Positions 7,993 through 17,021 are shown, numbered from the stretch's first letter. The stretch is DNA of 64,000 nt from Candidatus Binatia bacterium (GCA_951812575.1 OX638322.1:1425925-1489924); one strand, 5' to 3'. Program-made: numbers and translations. The notes: generated by a model not told the origin, from the sequence alone.

Positions 7993-9273
7993 TTAATCAA
8001 TGAGAGATGACGAATGGTGAGACTCATAAATGTTTACTATACGTCTCAATTCATCAATAAAAGTGGAATTCTTTCCCACAAAGAATGTGGGAGCAGAGCT
8101 CTTGTAGGAATCGAGTTCATCCTTGCATAAATCGTATGCGTCTTTCTCCCTATCCAATTTAAGCAGAGAATGCGCATAGACTACAGCGAAACCAGGGCGC
8201 TGTTGATCGTATTGAGCCATATCAAAACCCTTGCGGGCATAACCACAAGCACGCTGCGTCTCCTCCTCGTCTGCATCCTCAAGACAGCAAAGTGCCCAAG
8301 CAGTATTCATGTAATAGTGTGCTCCTGCTTGGGAGGCGTAAGGAGTACCATCGTATTTAGCTTTAACCATCTCCTCTCTATGAGAATGCCAGTATTGGAG
8401 AGCTTTCTCATAATAAGGAAGTGCAGCCCTCGGTTGTCTATGTAACAAACTAATGTCCTTAGCTAAGTTAGAATACTCAGCATCGGTAAAACCGTCGGTA
8501 GACACAACCTTGCCGTTCGCCACATCCTCGCCAAGAGCATACCAATCATCCATGAGCGCTTTCTCTGATATGGAGAAAAAGTAGCGCAACTCATCAAGTA
8601 TTCGTTTCTTGCTGTCGGCCTCAATTATGGCCGATTTGCAATCAGCTTTCTCAATCCTATCAATCCCTAAGACAAAAGATGCTGATTGCTTATCAATCCG
8701 AGAAACATATTTACCCATGTAAGGGTGGCCAGCATTGTCTCTAGGACTGTACTGAGGATTTGCAGGAAATAGGCGCGATCTATCGAGAGTATACAAATCT
8801 GAATAATTGCCCAGAATATAATCATGGATATGCGGGAGCCCTACCTCGTCTAAAATATCAATTGAAACAACAAAGACTTTTCCGTCCTCTTTCCAGTGCT
8901 CCTTTTCTCGACAAGCGAACCATAAGGCAATAAGCGGCCTTATGGTAAAGTCGGTAAGTATAGTCTTTTTCCCAGTCTCGCCTCCATAATGCTGTACAAT
9001 TGCTACTTTATCCCAATCTGTAAGAAGACTAGGACTCTCTCTGGAAAGGTCTCTTATGTATCCAGGTAGAGAATCAAAGGAATGAAAATCGCGTATCAGG
9101 TCTGAATGGTAGGAAAGGCAGTCCGAATATGTTTGGTCTTCAAATGCGCGAGCCCATGAGGAGCATACCGGCCATGCACTGTTAGACTGTCCTCTAAACC
9201 TGTAGGTGTGTTCATTAGGCTGTAAAGATTCACACAGTTGTAGGTAATCATCCACACTCTTTATTGGTTCCAT
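7993..9273 (-). CDS. FRG-domain protein, probable defence gene
   Basis: The product is 426 aa. Residues 20-40 contain YRFRGQSNSAWP, the Phe-Arg-Gly signature naming the FRG domain. About residue 93 is QHYGG and near 105-120 LTDFTIRPLIALWFACR; these three blocks define the family. The C-terminal 180 residues are helical with TPR-like pairs (PYYEKALQYW, YARKGFDMAQYD). FRG proteins often sit in phage-defence islands, and an NTase or ADP-ribosyl-type role has been suggested, but the activity is not established. Base composition is visibly more AT-rich than in the neighbours, a sign of recent transfer. Confidence 0.8.
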   Translation of the reverse strand: MEPIKSVDDYLQLCESLQPNEHTYRFRGQSNSAWPVCSSWARAFEDQTYSDCLSYHSDLIRDFHSFDSLPGYIRDLSRESPSLLTDWDKVAIVQHYGGETGKKTILTDFTIRPLIALWFACREKEHWKEDGKVFVVSIDILDEVGLPHIHDYILGNYSDLYTLDRSRLFPANPQYSPRDNAGHPYMGKYVSRIDKQSASFVLGIDRIEKADCKSAIIEADSKKRILDELRYFFSISEKALMDDWYALGEDVANGKVVSTDGFTDAEYSNLAKDISLLHRQPRAALPYYEKALQYWHSHREEMVKAKYDGTPYASQAGAHYYMNTAWALCCLEDADEEETQRACGYARKGFDMAQYDQQRPGFAVVYAHSLLKLDREKDAYDLCKDELDSYKSSAPTFFVGKNSTFIDELRRIVNIYESHHSSSLID

Positions 9274-9343
9274 CCATTACCTTCCACAATCCGCTATCGT
9301 TCGCAGACGGATAATTCATGTGTAAACAAGTTAAGACTATCGT

Positions 9344-10219
9344 CTAGTGCAACCCTGGCGCTAACGCCTCATAGAACACCGCCTCCACCAACCTCTCCCG
9401 CGTCTCCCCACTTGTAGCAAGGCTCGTCTCCAACCGGTCACACAAGGCCATCAGTTCATCGACCTTGGCGACGATGCGGTGTTGCTCGGCCAGGGGCGGT
9501 AGCATTATCGGAATATCAAGGGCCTTGGCTTGGTTAAGCTTCGATCGTGTCGCCCCAGCCAATCTCCCCGAATAGTCAAAGACGTTTAAGTAGTGGACCA
9601 GGTATGGATGTGAAACGAGAATGGCGCGAAACACATGGGCATGGTTATTGACCCAGGATTTTCCTGCGATCAAATAAGCTTTTTTGCGCAGAGGCTCGAA
9701 GAAAGGCACCCCATCTTCACCGAGCAGAACAAGTTCCTCGTCGAATATGTAGTCGTCGATCCAGCCCTGTTGCTGTGTTGCACCGAAATACGGGAACAAC
9801 TCAGCCTGAGACTTATTCGCGATTCGTTGTTTGCGCTCGATCCCGTTTATCGGCTTTCGCATATAATCTAAGCATTCGGTGATGAACGCCAGCCTTGTCG
9901 CAGCCCAACAGTTCGGCGCCACGAAGGGCTGTTCTCCTTGTTCAACCGATGCAAAGGGCTTTCGTTTCTTTATCTCCCCCGCCTTCGCCAACCTTTCTTT
10001 TTCCGTCGCAATCCGCTTAAACAACTCCGACGCCGGCTCATCGTTCGGGTCTTGCTCTACCAACTTCCCCCGCACAGCAAGGTTAAGAATAAACCGGCGC
10101 AAACGCGGAACAGCGTCCGGCGCGTCGGCGATGCGGTCGAAGTGGGTGAGCAGGTGTTCGGCGTTCCTTGGAGAGGCGGTGATACGGCGGGACGGACAGT
10201 GATCGTTCGACGCAGCCAA
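9344..10219 (-). CDS. hsdS: Type I restriction specificity subunit, half-length (hsdS)
   Basis: The frame encodes one N-terminal conserved helix (NAEHLLTHFDRIADAPDAV, then LAVRGKLVEQDPNDEPASEL), one target-recognition domain and one C-terminal conserved region (PPLAEQHRIVAKVDELMALC). Normal HsdS has two recognition domains and about 400-600 residues; here only about 290 are present. No ATG with a ribosome site precedes the conserved part. The frame continues into vapC, so the true start was probably lost; a TTG at 10219 is only a formal start. It either works as a half-subunit dimer or is inactive. Its partners hsdM and hsdR are damaged. Confidence 0.7.
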   Translation of the reverse strand: MAASNDHCPSRRITASPRNAEHLLTHFDRIADAPDAVPRLRRFILNLAVRGKLVEQDPNDEPASELFKRIATEKERLAKAGEIKKRKPFASVEQGEQPFVAPNCWAATRLAFITECLDYMRKPINGIERKQRIANKSQAELFPYFGATQQQGWIDDYIFDEELVLLGEDGVPFFEPLRKKAYLIAGKSWVNNHAHVFRAILVSHPYLVHYLNVFDYSGRLAGATRSKLNQAKALDIPIMLPPLAEQHRIVAKVDELMALCDRLETSLATSGETRERLVEAVFYEALAPGLH

Positions 10220-10226
10220 TTGATAA

Positions 10227-10652
10227 TCATCCCGTCCACGGATTGAAGACCGGGACACCTGTTTGACGAAAGTCGTTCTCGTTCCGGGTGCACACAACGA
10301 GAGAGTGCACCTGCGCAGTGGCGGCAATGAAGAGGTCAGGCTGGCTGAAGGTGATCGAATGTTCTCGCCCCCGGGCCACCATCCGACGCCATTCCAGAAT
10401 CACCTCCTCATCCACAGGCAGAATACGCCCGGCAAACCACGGCCGCAGCCGGTGGTCGAGCCAGACTGTCAGCTCATTACGGAATTTGGAGTCAGCCTGT
10501 TTTTCGATGCCATATCGAATTTCGGCCAGCGTGACGCTGCTGAGGAAGAGGCTGTCCGCGGCTTGCGCGTCCGACCACGCTTTGACATGATTATCAGGTC
10601 GCTTCTTTCGGAGTTCGGACACAACATTGGTATCGAGCAACCATCCCGTCAC
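10227..10652 (-). CDS. vapC: VapC/FitB-type PIN toxin
   Basis: The product is 141 aa. The N-terminal WLLDTNVVSELRKKRP, central LSSVTLAEIRYGIEK and late FSQPDLFIAATA and CTRNENDF segments give the four acidic PIN residues in the FitB/VapC order. Its start overlaps the stop of the upstream Phd/YefM antitoxin by 4 bp, showing translational coupling. The pair sits between hsdM and hsdS, where type I operons normally run uninterrupted, so it looks inserted. The toxin would cleave tRNA or rRNA when released from its antitoxin. Confidence 0.9.
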   Translation of the reverse strand: MTGWLLDTNVVSELRKKRPDNHVKAWSDAQAADSLFLSSVTLAEIRYGIEKQADSKFRNELTVWLDHRLRPWFAGRILPVDEEVILEWRRMVARGREHSITFSQPDLFIAATAQVHSLVVCTRNENDFRQTGVPVFNPWTG

Positions 10653-10945
10653 AACTCAACCTCACGGACCGGGCTCCGAACTCCGTCTCCACCGAAGGTG
10701 ATACGGCTCAGTGGAGATTGGGACAGGAGTTCGTGTAAGCTGCCTGATTGCTCCCGTGCCTGGAGGGCTTCGAATGTGTCTGCCGCGACAATGACCACGG
10801 CATCTTTCCCGTGAACCGTGACCCGTTGCGGCTGCCCGGACGTGGCAAGGCGAACGAGTTCACTAAACTTTGCCTTGGCCTCTCCCAGCTTCCAGCCGGG
10901 AGTCCGTGCCGGGTCGGTCTGCCTGGCTTGACGAGATTTATTCAC
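10649..10945 (-). CDS. Phd/YefM-family antitoxin
   Basis: The product is 98 aa and starts with GTG at 10945, placed by an AAGGAG site 9 bp upstream. WKLGEAKAKFSELVRLA, then QPQRVTVHGKDAVVIVAADTFEAL, is the standard Phd/YefM N-terminal DNA-binding fold. The C-terminal tail (SPLSRITFGGDGV) is the toxin-binding extension. The gene overlaps vapC by 4 bp. A perfect inverted repeat 16-30 bp upstream of the start probably serves for autoregulation. Confidence 0.88.
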   Translation of the reverse strand: MNKSRQARQTDPARTPGWKLGEAKAKFSELVRLATSGQPQRVTVHGKDAVVIVAADTFEALQAREQSGSLHELLSQSPLSRITFGGDGVRSPVREVEL

Positions 10946-10960
10946 GAGTAATTCTCCTTA

Positions 10961-10975
10961 TGACTAGATTAGTCA
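10961..10975 (-). promoter_or_regulatory. Palindromic operator of the phd-vapC pair
   Basis: TGACTA-GAT-TAGTCA is a perfect 6-bp inverted repeat with a 3-bp spacer, directly upstream of the ribosome binding site of the Phd/YefM gene. Antitoxins of this family bind such palindromes to repress their own operon. Function is inferred from position and symmetry. Confidence 0.6.
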
Positions 10976-11071
10976 AATTTAGGGGAAATAGCAGTTTGCG
11001 TCAAACGTACTCGCCGGAATGACGGAAGAGACCGGTTGACTACATGGAATCGTGAATTGTCCTAGTGGCCC

Positions 11072-12526
11072 TTATCGCAACAGCGCCTCCGCCAATATCA
11101 CCCTCAACTGGTCCCGCAGGTCCGTGACCTCAGCCTCAGTCGCGTCCAGCTTGGCCAGTAACTCTTGCGGGTCGCCAAGGTCGTCTGCCTGGGTATGGGG
11201 GTTCTTGATGTCCAGGTTGTAGCCGCGCGCCCTGACTTCTTCGGCAGTCACTTTCCAGGCGCGTTCTGTCTCCGTGCGGCCTGCGCGCTCCGTTCCGCCC
11301 CACCAGTCGATGCAATCTTGCAGATGTTCCAGCCGAATCGGCTTGGCCATGGAATAGGCTTTCTGGCCCTCGGGCACACAATGCTCGTAGAACCAGATAT
11401 CCGCTGTTGGTGCGCCCTTCTCAAAGAACAGCAGATTGGTGCCGATGGTGGCATACGGCCGGAACACAGAATTGGGCAGACGCACGATGGTGTGCAAGTT
11501 GCATTCTTCCAACAGATGTTCCTTGAGCCGGGTCTTGACGCCTTCGCCAAACAGCGAGCCGTCGGGCAGGACCACGGCGGCTCGTCCGCCCGGCTTCAGC
11601 AGGCGGATGATGAGGGCCAGAAACAGGTCTGCGGTTTCCTTGGTCCGAAAATGTTGCGGGAAGTTGGTCTCGATGCCGTCTTCCTCCTTGCCGCCAAAGG
11701 ACGGGTTGGTCAGCACGATGTCCACCCGGTGCTTTTGTCCCCAGCTAATATAGGGCCGCGCCAGGGTTTTGTCGTGGCGTACGAAGCTCGGGTCCTCAAT
11801 GCCGTGCAGCAGCATATTGGTCACGCACAGCATGTGGGGGAGCTGCTTCTTTTCGACGGCACGCAGGGCGGCCCGTATGGTCGGTTCGTCCTCGGGCCGT
11901 TTGGCATAGCGCCCGCGCATGTGAGGCAGCGCGCAGGTCAGAAACCCGCCGGTGCCGCAGGCCGGATCGAACACGGTCTCGTCCGGCTTGGGGTCGATAC
12001 GATCAACCATAAAGGCGGTCACGGCGCGGGGCGTGTAGTACTCGCCGGCATTGCCCGCGGATTGCAGGTCGTTCAAAATCTGTTCGTAGATGTCGCCGAA
12101 ATGCTGGCGCTCGGTCAGATCGTTAAAGTCAATATCGTTGATCTTGTTGACCACCTAGCGCATCAACTGGCCGGACTTCATATAGTTGTAGGCATCCTCA
12201 AAGACATCGCGCACCACGCGGCCACGGGCTCCGGCCTGGTCGGTTTGCAGGTTTTTCAGGGCCGGGAACAAATCGGCGTTGATGAAGGTCAACAGTTCCT
12301 CGCCGGTCATACCCTCGGGGTCGGCCGCCCAGGTCCGCCACCGGAACCGCTCGGGTATCGGAGACGTGGTGGCATCCCCCATCAGCTCCATTTCCTGGTC
12401 CTTATCGTCGATAATCTTGAGAAAGAACATCCAGCACAACTGACTGATGCGCTGGGCGTCGCCGTCTACGCCCGTGTCCTTGCGCATGATGTCCTGAATG
12501 GATTTGACCAGAGTACGGACGGACAT
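11072..12526 (-). pseudogene. hsdM: Type I DNA methyltransferase hsdM, split by an in-frame amber codon
   Basis: Two frames abut in the same register. Residues 1-123 (12526-12158) encode the HsdM N-terminal helical domain. A TAG at 12155-12157 interrupts it; a GTG-initiated 360-aa frame (12154-11072) then encodes the catalytic domain with DPACGTGGFL (SAM motif I) and NPSFGG (NPPF-type motif IV). The text around the stop reads QLMR-stop-VVNKINDIDFN; relatives have Gln there, so a single CAG-to-TAG change explains it. Unless amber suppression or GTG restart yields two interacting halves, the methyltransferase is dead. The hsdR remnant ends 3 bp upstream. Confidence 0.85.
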
Positions 12527-12529
12527 GGT

Positions 12530-14433
12530 CTACGCGGTCTCCTGATACAACGCGGCTTGCAGGTCGTGGACGGCCTGGACGAAACCCCCCTTGCCGCCAA
12601 AGGCCCTGACCAACTGCACCGGGGTGCCCAGGTCGCTCAAGGGCGGGATGCGCAGCACGTTGGTATCGTCCAGATTTAGCACGCCCTCGTCCGCGTACTT
12701 GGCGAGTAGTGCGTCGAGCACGGCGCAGGCCTGGTCTCCGTACTTGGCGAACACATCACGCTTCTTGACGTTTTCGGCCCGCTCGCGCCGGGTGGCACAA
12801 TGGGGTCGTCCTCGCCGGGTTCGTATATCTGCACCGGCTCTCCGTCAAAGTCCGGGTCGGCAAAATGGCCGGTCGCGCCCCGGAAATCCATCAGGCTAAA
12901 GTAGAACTTGCGCGTGTCTTCGTGTACGCGGGTGCCGCGTCCGACAATCTGCTTGAACTCGGTCATGGAGCCCACCTCGCGGTCAAGCGCGATGAGCCGA
13001 CAGGTCTGGACATCCACCCCGGTCGAGAGCAGGCGCGAGGTCGTGACCAACACCGGGTATGTGGATTCCGGGTCAATGAAGTTGTCCAGTTGGGCCTGCC
13101 CCTCGGCATCGCCGCCGGTGATACGCATGACGTAGCGGTGATTCTCGGCCACCAAGTCGGCGTTCTCGTTACTCAGGGCTTGGTGCATCCGGGCCGCGTG
13201 CTCCCGGTCAACGCAGAAGACAATTGTCTTCTGGAAGCGGTCGCCGCTTTCCTTGAGGAATTGAGTGATCTTGCGGGCCACCAGTTTGGTCCGTTCGTCC
13301 AATACCAGATTGCGGTCAAAATCCCTGGTGTTGTAGAGGCGGTCTTCAATCTCGTTCCCATCCCGGTCCAACCGGCCGGGTTCGGGCCGGTAGCCCTCCA
13401 CGTCGCGGTCGATATGCACCTTGATGACTTTGTAGGGAGCCAGAAATCCGTCGCGGATGCCCTGTTTGAGCGAGTAGGCGTAGACCGGCTCACCAAAGTA
13501 TTCGATGTTGGACACATAGGCCGTTTCCTTGGGCGTGGCCGTCAGACCGATGTGGGTGGCCGCCGAGAAATAGTCCAGGATTTCCCGCCAGGCCGAATCC
13601 TCGGCCGCGCTGCCGCGATGGCACTCGTCAATCACAATCAGGTCAAAGAAGCCGGGCGAAAACTCACGAAAGACTTTCTGACGGTCCTCCGGCCCGGTCA
13701 GGGCCTGATACAGGCCGAGATAGATTTCATACGAGGTGTCAATCCGCCGCTTGCGGTCAATCGCGGCGCTCAGGTCCTCGGAGGAGCCGTCCGCGCGTTC
13801 GATGGTCCCGGCCCTGGGCGACAGCTTGGCCATGGCCGGACCGAACGGCCGGAAATCGTTGACCATGGTCTGGTCAACCAGGACATTGCGGTCGGCCAGA
13901 AACAGGATGCGCTTCTTGCGGCCGGTCTTCCACAGCCGCCAGATAATCTGAAAGACGGTGTAGGTCTTGCCCGTTCCGGTGGCCATGACCAGCAGGAGGC
14001 GCTCGCGGCCCTTGGCAATAGCCTCGATGGCGGCGTTGATGGCGTTGACCTGATAGTAGCGCGGGGTCTTCCCGCTGCCGCTGAAATAATCCTGCGTGAC
14101 AATATTCTCAGTCTCGGGTTTCAGGTCCTTCCAGGCACAATGGCGCTGCCACAGGTCGGACGGCGCGGGAAAGGCGTTCAGGCTGAGGTTGGTTTCCCGC
14201 TCAGAGCTCAGGCCGGTCCGGTCGTGGAACACAAAGCCCTCGCCATTGGAGGAAAAAACAAAGGGGATATGCAGCGTCTCGGCATAGTCCAGGGCCTGCT
14301 GCATGCCGTCACCCACCGCGTGAATGTTGTCCTTGGCTTCAATCAGGGCAATGGGGAGATTGGGCTTGTGATACAGGACGTAATCGGCCCGCTTGGCCTT
14401 GCCCCGGCTGACCAGTTTGCCGCGCACGATGCG
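12530..14433 (-). pseudogene. hsdR: Type I restriction translocase hsdR, truncated, deleted and frameshifted
   Basis: The readable core includes KRADYVL...IALIEAKD (nuclease Asp and ExK), Walker A ATGTGKT, the DECHRG box, LTATP, and VGRGTR (helicase motif VI). Three lesions are visible. The 5' end, normally about 50-60 codons more, is replaced near 14425-14433 by vapC-like sequence of the opposite strand. At about 12795 the frame after DDPIVP jumps by one base into [19 protein letters not shown], the start of the last conserved segment. The roughly 100 residues that usually separate these blocks are missing. The tail (12530-12795) then reads normally to its stop. Restriction activity is presumably lost. 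Confidence 0.85.
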
Positions 14434-14550
14434 GCATATTTGGCACTGGCGGAATCGCTTCCGGCACCATTGATCACCTGTGACACTCGATTGGCTGCCG
14501 CGCCCGGTCATCGGGCGAGCGTTGAGCTTGTTCAGACCAACCGGGCATAA
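14425..14550 (+). pseudogene. C-terminal remnant of a VapC-type PIN toxin
   Basis: On the plus strand the frame ending in TAA at 14548-14550 reads [20 protein letters not shown] followed by [15 protein letters not shown]. This is the C-terminal third of VapC proteins ([22 protein letters not shown]...VE). Nothing of the N-terminal part is present; to the left the sequence is hsdR read from the other strand. A recombination between a vapC gene and hsdR therefore destroyed both. Confidence 0.75.
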
Positions 14551-14590
14551 GCCTGGCAGGGCGGTCACGCCGTCCGGCGGCACCAGTTGA

Positions 14591-14941
14591 TTAGGCCAAC
14601 GGAATAAACAGCGACTTTCTGGGCTTGCCGTTGACCGCCCGGCTGATATGTCCCTGGCCGGTGGTATCTTCGGCCAAAAGAATCTCTCCCGTGCCCAGGA
14701 CGCGCTTCGTGCCGTCACCAGTCTCGATCTCGACCTCACCCTCAAGCATGACCACATACTGCCGCCGCGGCGCGTTGTGAAAATCGAGGTCATAGTCGCC
14801 GCCCGTTTCCCGAAAGATCACGCCGGTTGCCGGAATAAGCTCGGAGAGCCGCCCGACGGCACTCCCGTCTTTGAGCGGAATCTCGACATCCTCAAAGTGC
14901 GACTGATTATCCGGCCCCGTATAGATGCGGGTGACTTTCAT
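14591..14941 (-). CDS. Small cupin-domain protein
   Basis: The product is 116 aa. The start at 14941 has an ideal AAGGAGG ribosome site; the longer frame to 14998 does not. The beta-rich sequence contains [35 protein letters not shown] and a late GHISRAVNG that correspond to the two cupin motifs, with a single-His version of motif 1. It is a likely cytoplasmic metal-binding or sugar/acid-binding cupin of unknown substrate. It is divergent from the alcohol dehydrogenase gene, with 131 bp between the starts. Confidence 0.75.
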   Translation of the reverse strand: MKVTRIYTGPDNQSHFEDVEIPLKDGSAVGRLSELIPATGVIFRETGGDYDLDFHNAPRRQYVVMLEGEVEIETGDGTKRVLGTGEILLAEDTTGQGHISRAVNGKPRKSLFIPLA

Positions 14942-15019
14942 GCTGGGCCTCCTTTCCACAGGTTCTGAACTGTATGACACAGCCCCGTTGAGTGTCAAAT
15001 GAGACTGGTTGCGTCTAAC

Positions 15020-15049
15020 TGGACAGCCCTATCGCCCATGACCTATAGT
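15020..15049 (+). promoter_or_regulatory. Candidate sigma-70 promoter of the alcohol dehydrogenase gene
   Basis: TGGACA at 15020-15025 and TATAGT at 15044-15049 are separated by 18 bp and lie 24 bp before the ATG, with GAGAGGAGA as the ribosome site between. The match is by eye only. Confidence 0.4.
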
Positions 15050-15072
15050 GATGCGGCTAAAGAGAGGAGAAT

Positions 15073-16158
15073 ATGATGCGCGCCGTAGTGATGCTGAACC
15101 ATGAACTGACCGTTGAGGATATTCCCGTTCCAGAGCCCGGACCGGGTGAGGTCTTGGTCAAAACCCTGGCCTGTGGGATTTGCGGCTCGGACCTCCACGC
15201 GCTGAAGCATACGGAGAAGCTGGTTGAGGTCTCGGAGCGTTCCGGTGGTGTTTTTAATATGGACCTCAGCCGGGGCATTGTCATGGGTCATGAGTTCTGT
15301 TTCGAGGTGGTTGACTTTGGGCCGAACACGGCCCGCACCCTCAAAGCCGGCACGCGCGCGGTGTCCATGCCGGTTCTCATTCGACCGACCGGTGTCGAGA
15401 CGGTCGGCTACTCAAACGACAATCCGGGCGGCTACGGGGAGTATATGCGCCTGAGTGAAAAGCTGTTGCTTGCAGTTCCGAACGGCCTGCCGATACACAA
15501 AGCCGCCCTGACCGAACCCATGGCGGTCGGCCTGCACGCGGTTGAAATGGCGCGCCTGACACAAGACGACGTGCCTTTGGTTATCGGCTGTGGGCCGGTC
15601 GGCCTGGCCGTGATCGCGTCACTGCGTATGAAAGGGGTGCAGCCCATTATCGCCGCGGATTTCTCCCCCCGCCGCCGCCAACTCGCGCAGGCCGTGGGCG
15701 CGGATATCGTCGTCGACCCCGCCGAGCAGTCACCCTATACCAGTTGGCAGGAGGCTGCGGTCTGGACCGACCCGAGCACGGCTCCGTCTCAGCCGCCCTG
15801 GGCTTCGGGTCCGCCGCTGCGGCCGGCCGTGATGTTTGAGTGTGTCGGTGTCCCTGGGGTCATCGATCAGATTATGGCCGCGGCCCCACAGGGCACCCGG
15901 ATTGTGGTTGTGGGTGTGTGTATGGAAAAGGACAGTTTTGAACCCATGTTCGGGATCAACAAAGAGTTGAATCTTCAGTTCGTCCTGGGCTATAGCGGGG
16001 AAGAATACGCCTCCACCCTGCATCACATTGCCGAAGGCCAGATTACGACCGACCCATTAATTACGGGGACCGTTGGAATCGAAGGAGTCGCCCAAGCATT
16101 CAAAGACCTGCACTCGCCTGAGCAGCACGCGAAAATTATCGTGGAACCCTGGCACTAA
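15073..16158 (+). CDS. Zinc-type medium-chain alcohol dehydrogenase
   Basis: The product is 361 aa. ACGICGSDLHALKH holds the catalytic-zinc Cys, GHEFCFEV the His-Glu pair, and LVIGCGPVGLAVIA the NAD(P)-binding glycines. The usual four-Cys structural zinc loop is absent, and the segment after the catalytic Cys is unusually long before GHE. It oxidises or reduces an alcohol/aldehyde pair in the cytoplasm; the substrate is unknown. The second ATG at 15076 is an alternative start. The stop codon lies inside an inverted-repeat element that separates it from the next gene. Confidence 0.88.
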   Translation: MMRAVVMLNHELTVEDIPVPEPGPGEVLVKTLACGICGSDLHALKHTEKLVEVSERSGGVFNMDLSRGIVMGHEFCFEVVDFGPNTARTLKAGTRAVSMPVLIRPTGVETVGYSNDNPGGYGEYMRLSEKLLLAVPNGLPIHKAALTEPMAVGLHAVEMARLTQDDVPLVIGCGPVGLAVIASLRMKGVQPIIAADFSPRRRQLAQAVGADIVVDPAEQSPYTSWQEAAVWTDPSTAPSQPPWASGPPLRPAVMFECVGVPGVIDQIMAAAPQGTRIVVVGVCMEKDSFEPMFGINKELNLQFVLGYSGEEYASTLHHIAEGQITTDPLITGTVGIEGVAQAFKDLHSPEQHAKIIVEPWH

Positions 16159-16211
16159 AGAGTGAGCGTGTCCTCCAATAAACATGCAGATGCTGGACAC
16201 GTTTACGCTTT
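16157..16211. repeat. Dispersed inverted-repeat element, copy 1
   Basis: Arms 16157-16173 (AAAGAGTGAGCGTGTCC) and 16195-16211 (GGACACGTTTACGCTTT) pair at 14 of 17 positions around a 21-nt loop. It begins within the stop codon of the alcohol dehydrogenase and ends just before the ribosome site of the DUF1326 gene. Three more copies of the same size lie at 35832, 42517 and 44034. Confidence 0.75.
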
Positions 16212-16227
16212 CCAACAGGAGGACAGT

Positions 16228-16866
16228 ATGGCTGATATACAGAATTGGACCCTCCAGGGCGACTGGTTTGATGTGTGCAGTTGCGATATTGCCTGTCCGT
16301 GCGAATTTGCCCAGCCGCCCACAAACAACCACTGCGAGGGTGTGCTGGCCTACCATGTCCGAGAAGGGACGTATGGCTCGACCCGTCTCGATGGATTGAA
16401 TGTCTTGGCCGTGGCCAGTTTTAGCGGCAATGTCTGGGCTGGTGAGGCCAAGATCTCACTGGGGCTGTTTATTGGCGAACAGGCCGACGCGCAGCAGCGT
16501 GAGGCCCTCCAACTCATCTTTTCCGGGCAGGCCGGCGGATTCATGGCCGGGTTTGCGCGCTCAATTGGTGAGGTGCGCGGGATTGAGTTTGTGCCGATCA
16601 CTTTCGATATTGCGGCTGACTTGGCCTTTTGGAAAGCAGAGATTCCCGAGCGAGTCACGGCCTCTGCCGAGGCGCTGACCGGGCCGACCACGCCGAAAGG
16701 AAAACGGGTGCAGTTGCTGAATCCGCCCGGCTCCGAGGTCGGGCCCGGCCAGGTCGCGACCTGGGGCAAAACGGTTGATAATTGGGTCAACGCCTACGGC
16801 TTTGAGTGGGATTGGGCCGGCAAATCGAGCAAGCACATCCCTTTCGACTGGAGCGGACCCGCGTAG
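16228..16866 (+). CDS. DUF1326 domain protein
   Basis: The product is 212 aa. The start at 16228 follows AGGAGGACAG. The N-terminal WTLQGDWFDVCSCDIACPCEF with a Cys-x-Cys...Cys-x-Cys cluster, then LAYHVREG and the GLFIGEQADAQQREAL segment, is characteristic of DUF1326. Its biochemical role is not established; the cysteines suggest metal binding. It follows the alcohol dehydrogenase gene on the same strand. The stop codon is embedded in a palindrome that may terminate transcription. Confidence 0.85.
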   Translation: MADIQNWTLQGDWFDVCSCDIACPCEFAQPPTNNHCEGVLAYHVREGTYGSTRLDGLNVLAVASFSGNVWAGEAKISLGLFIGEQADAQQREALQLIFSGQAGGFMAGFARSIGEVRGIEFVPITFDIAADLAFWKAEIPERVTASAEALTGPTTPKGKRVQLLNPPGSEVGPGQVATWGKTVDNWVNAYGFEWDWAGKSSKHIPFDWSGPA

Positions 16867-16890
16867 GGGCAATTCATGAAATGCCCCTAC
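16863..16890. repeat. Palindrome GTAGGGGCA...TGCCCCTAC
   Basis: Perfect 9-bp arms (16863-16871, 16882-16890) flank a 10-nt loop; the left arm contains the TAG stop of the DUF1326 gene. There is no T run, so it is either a weak terminator or a REP-type repeat. A related smaller hairpin with GGGGCACGT/ACGTGCCCC arms is at 35808-35829. Confidence 0.6.
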
Positions 16891-17021
16891 TGAATGCAAA
16901 ATGGCGGGAGAAGACTCGTGCAAGGGGCTCATGAGCTTCTCCCGCCACTGGAAGGAGGAAGAAAGAAGGAAAGCTATTATTGGGACGTATCAATACCTGT
17001 CAGTATTCAACCCGCCCTCAA

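Noticed and set aside
11165..12679. 504-codon plus-strand open frame
   Set aside because: It is the antisense shadow of hsdM; the minus strand carries clear methyltransferase motifs, and the plus frame has no domain.
12865..14550. 561-codon plus-strand open frame
   Set aside because: Only its last ~42 codons are real (VapC remnant); the rest is antisense of hsdR.
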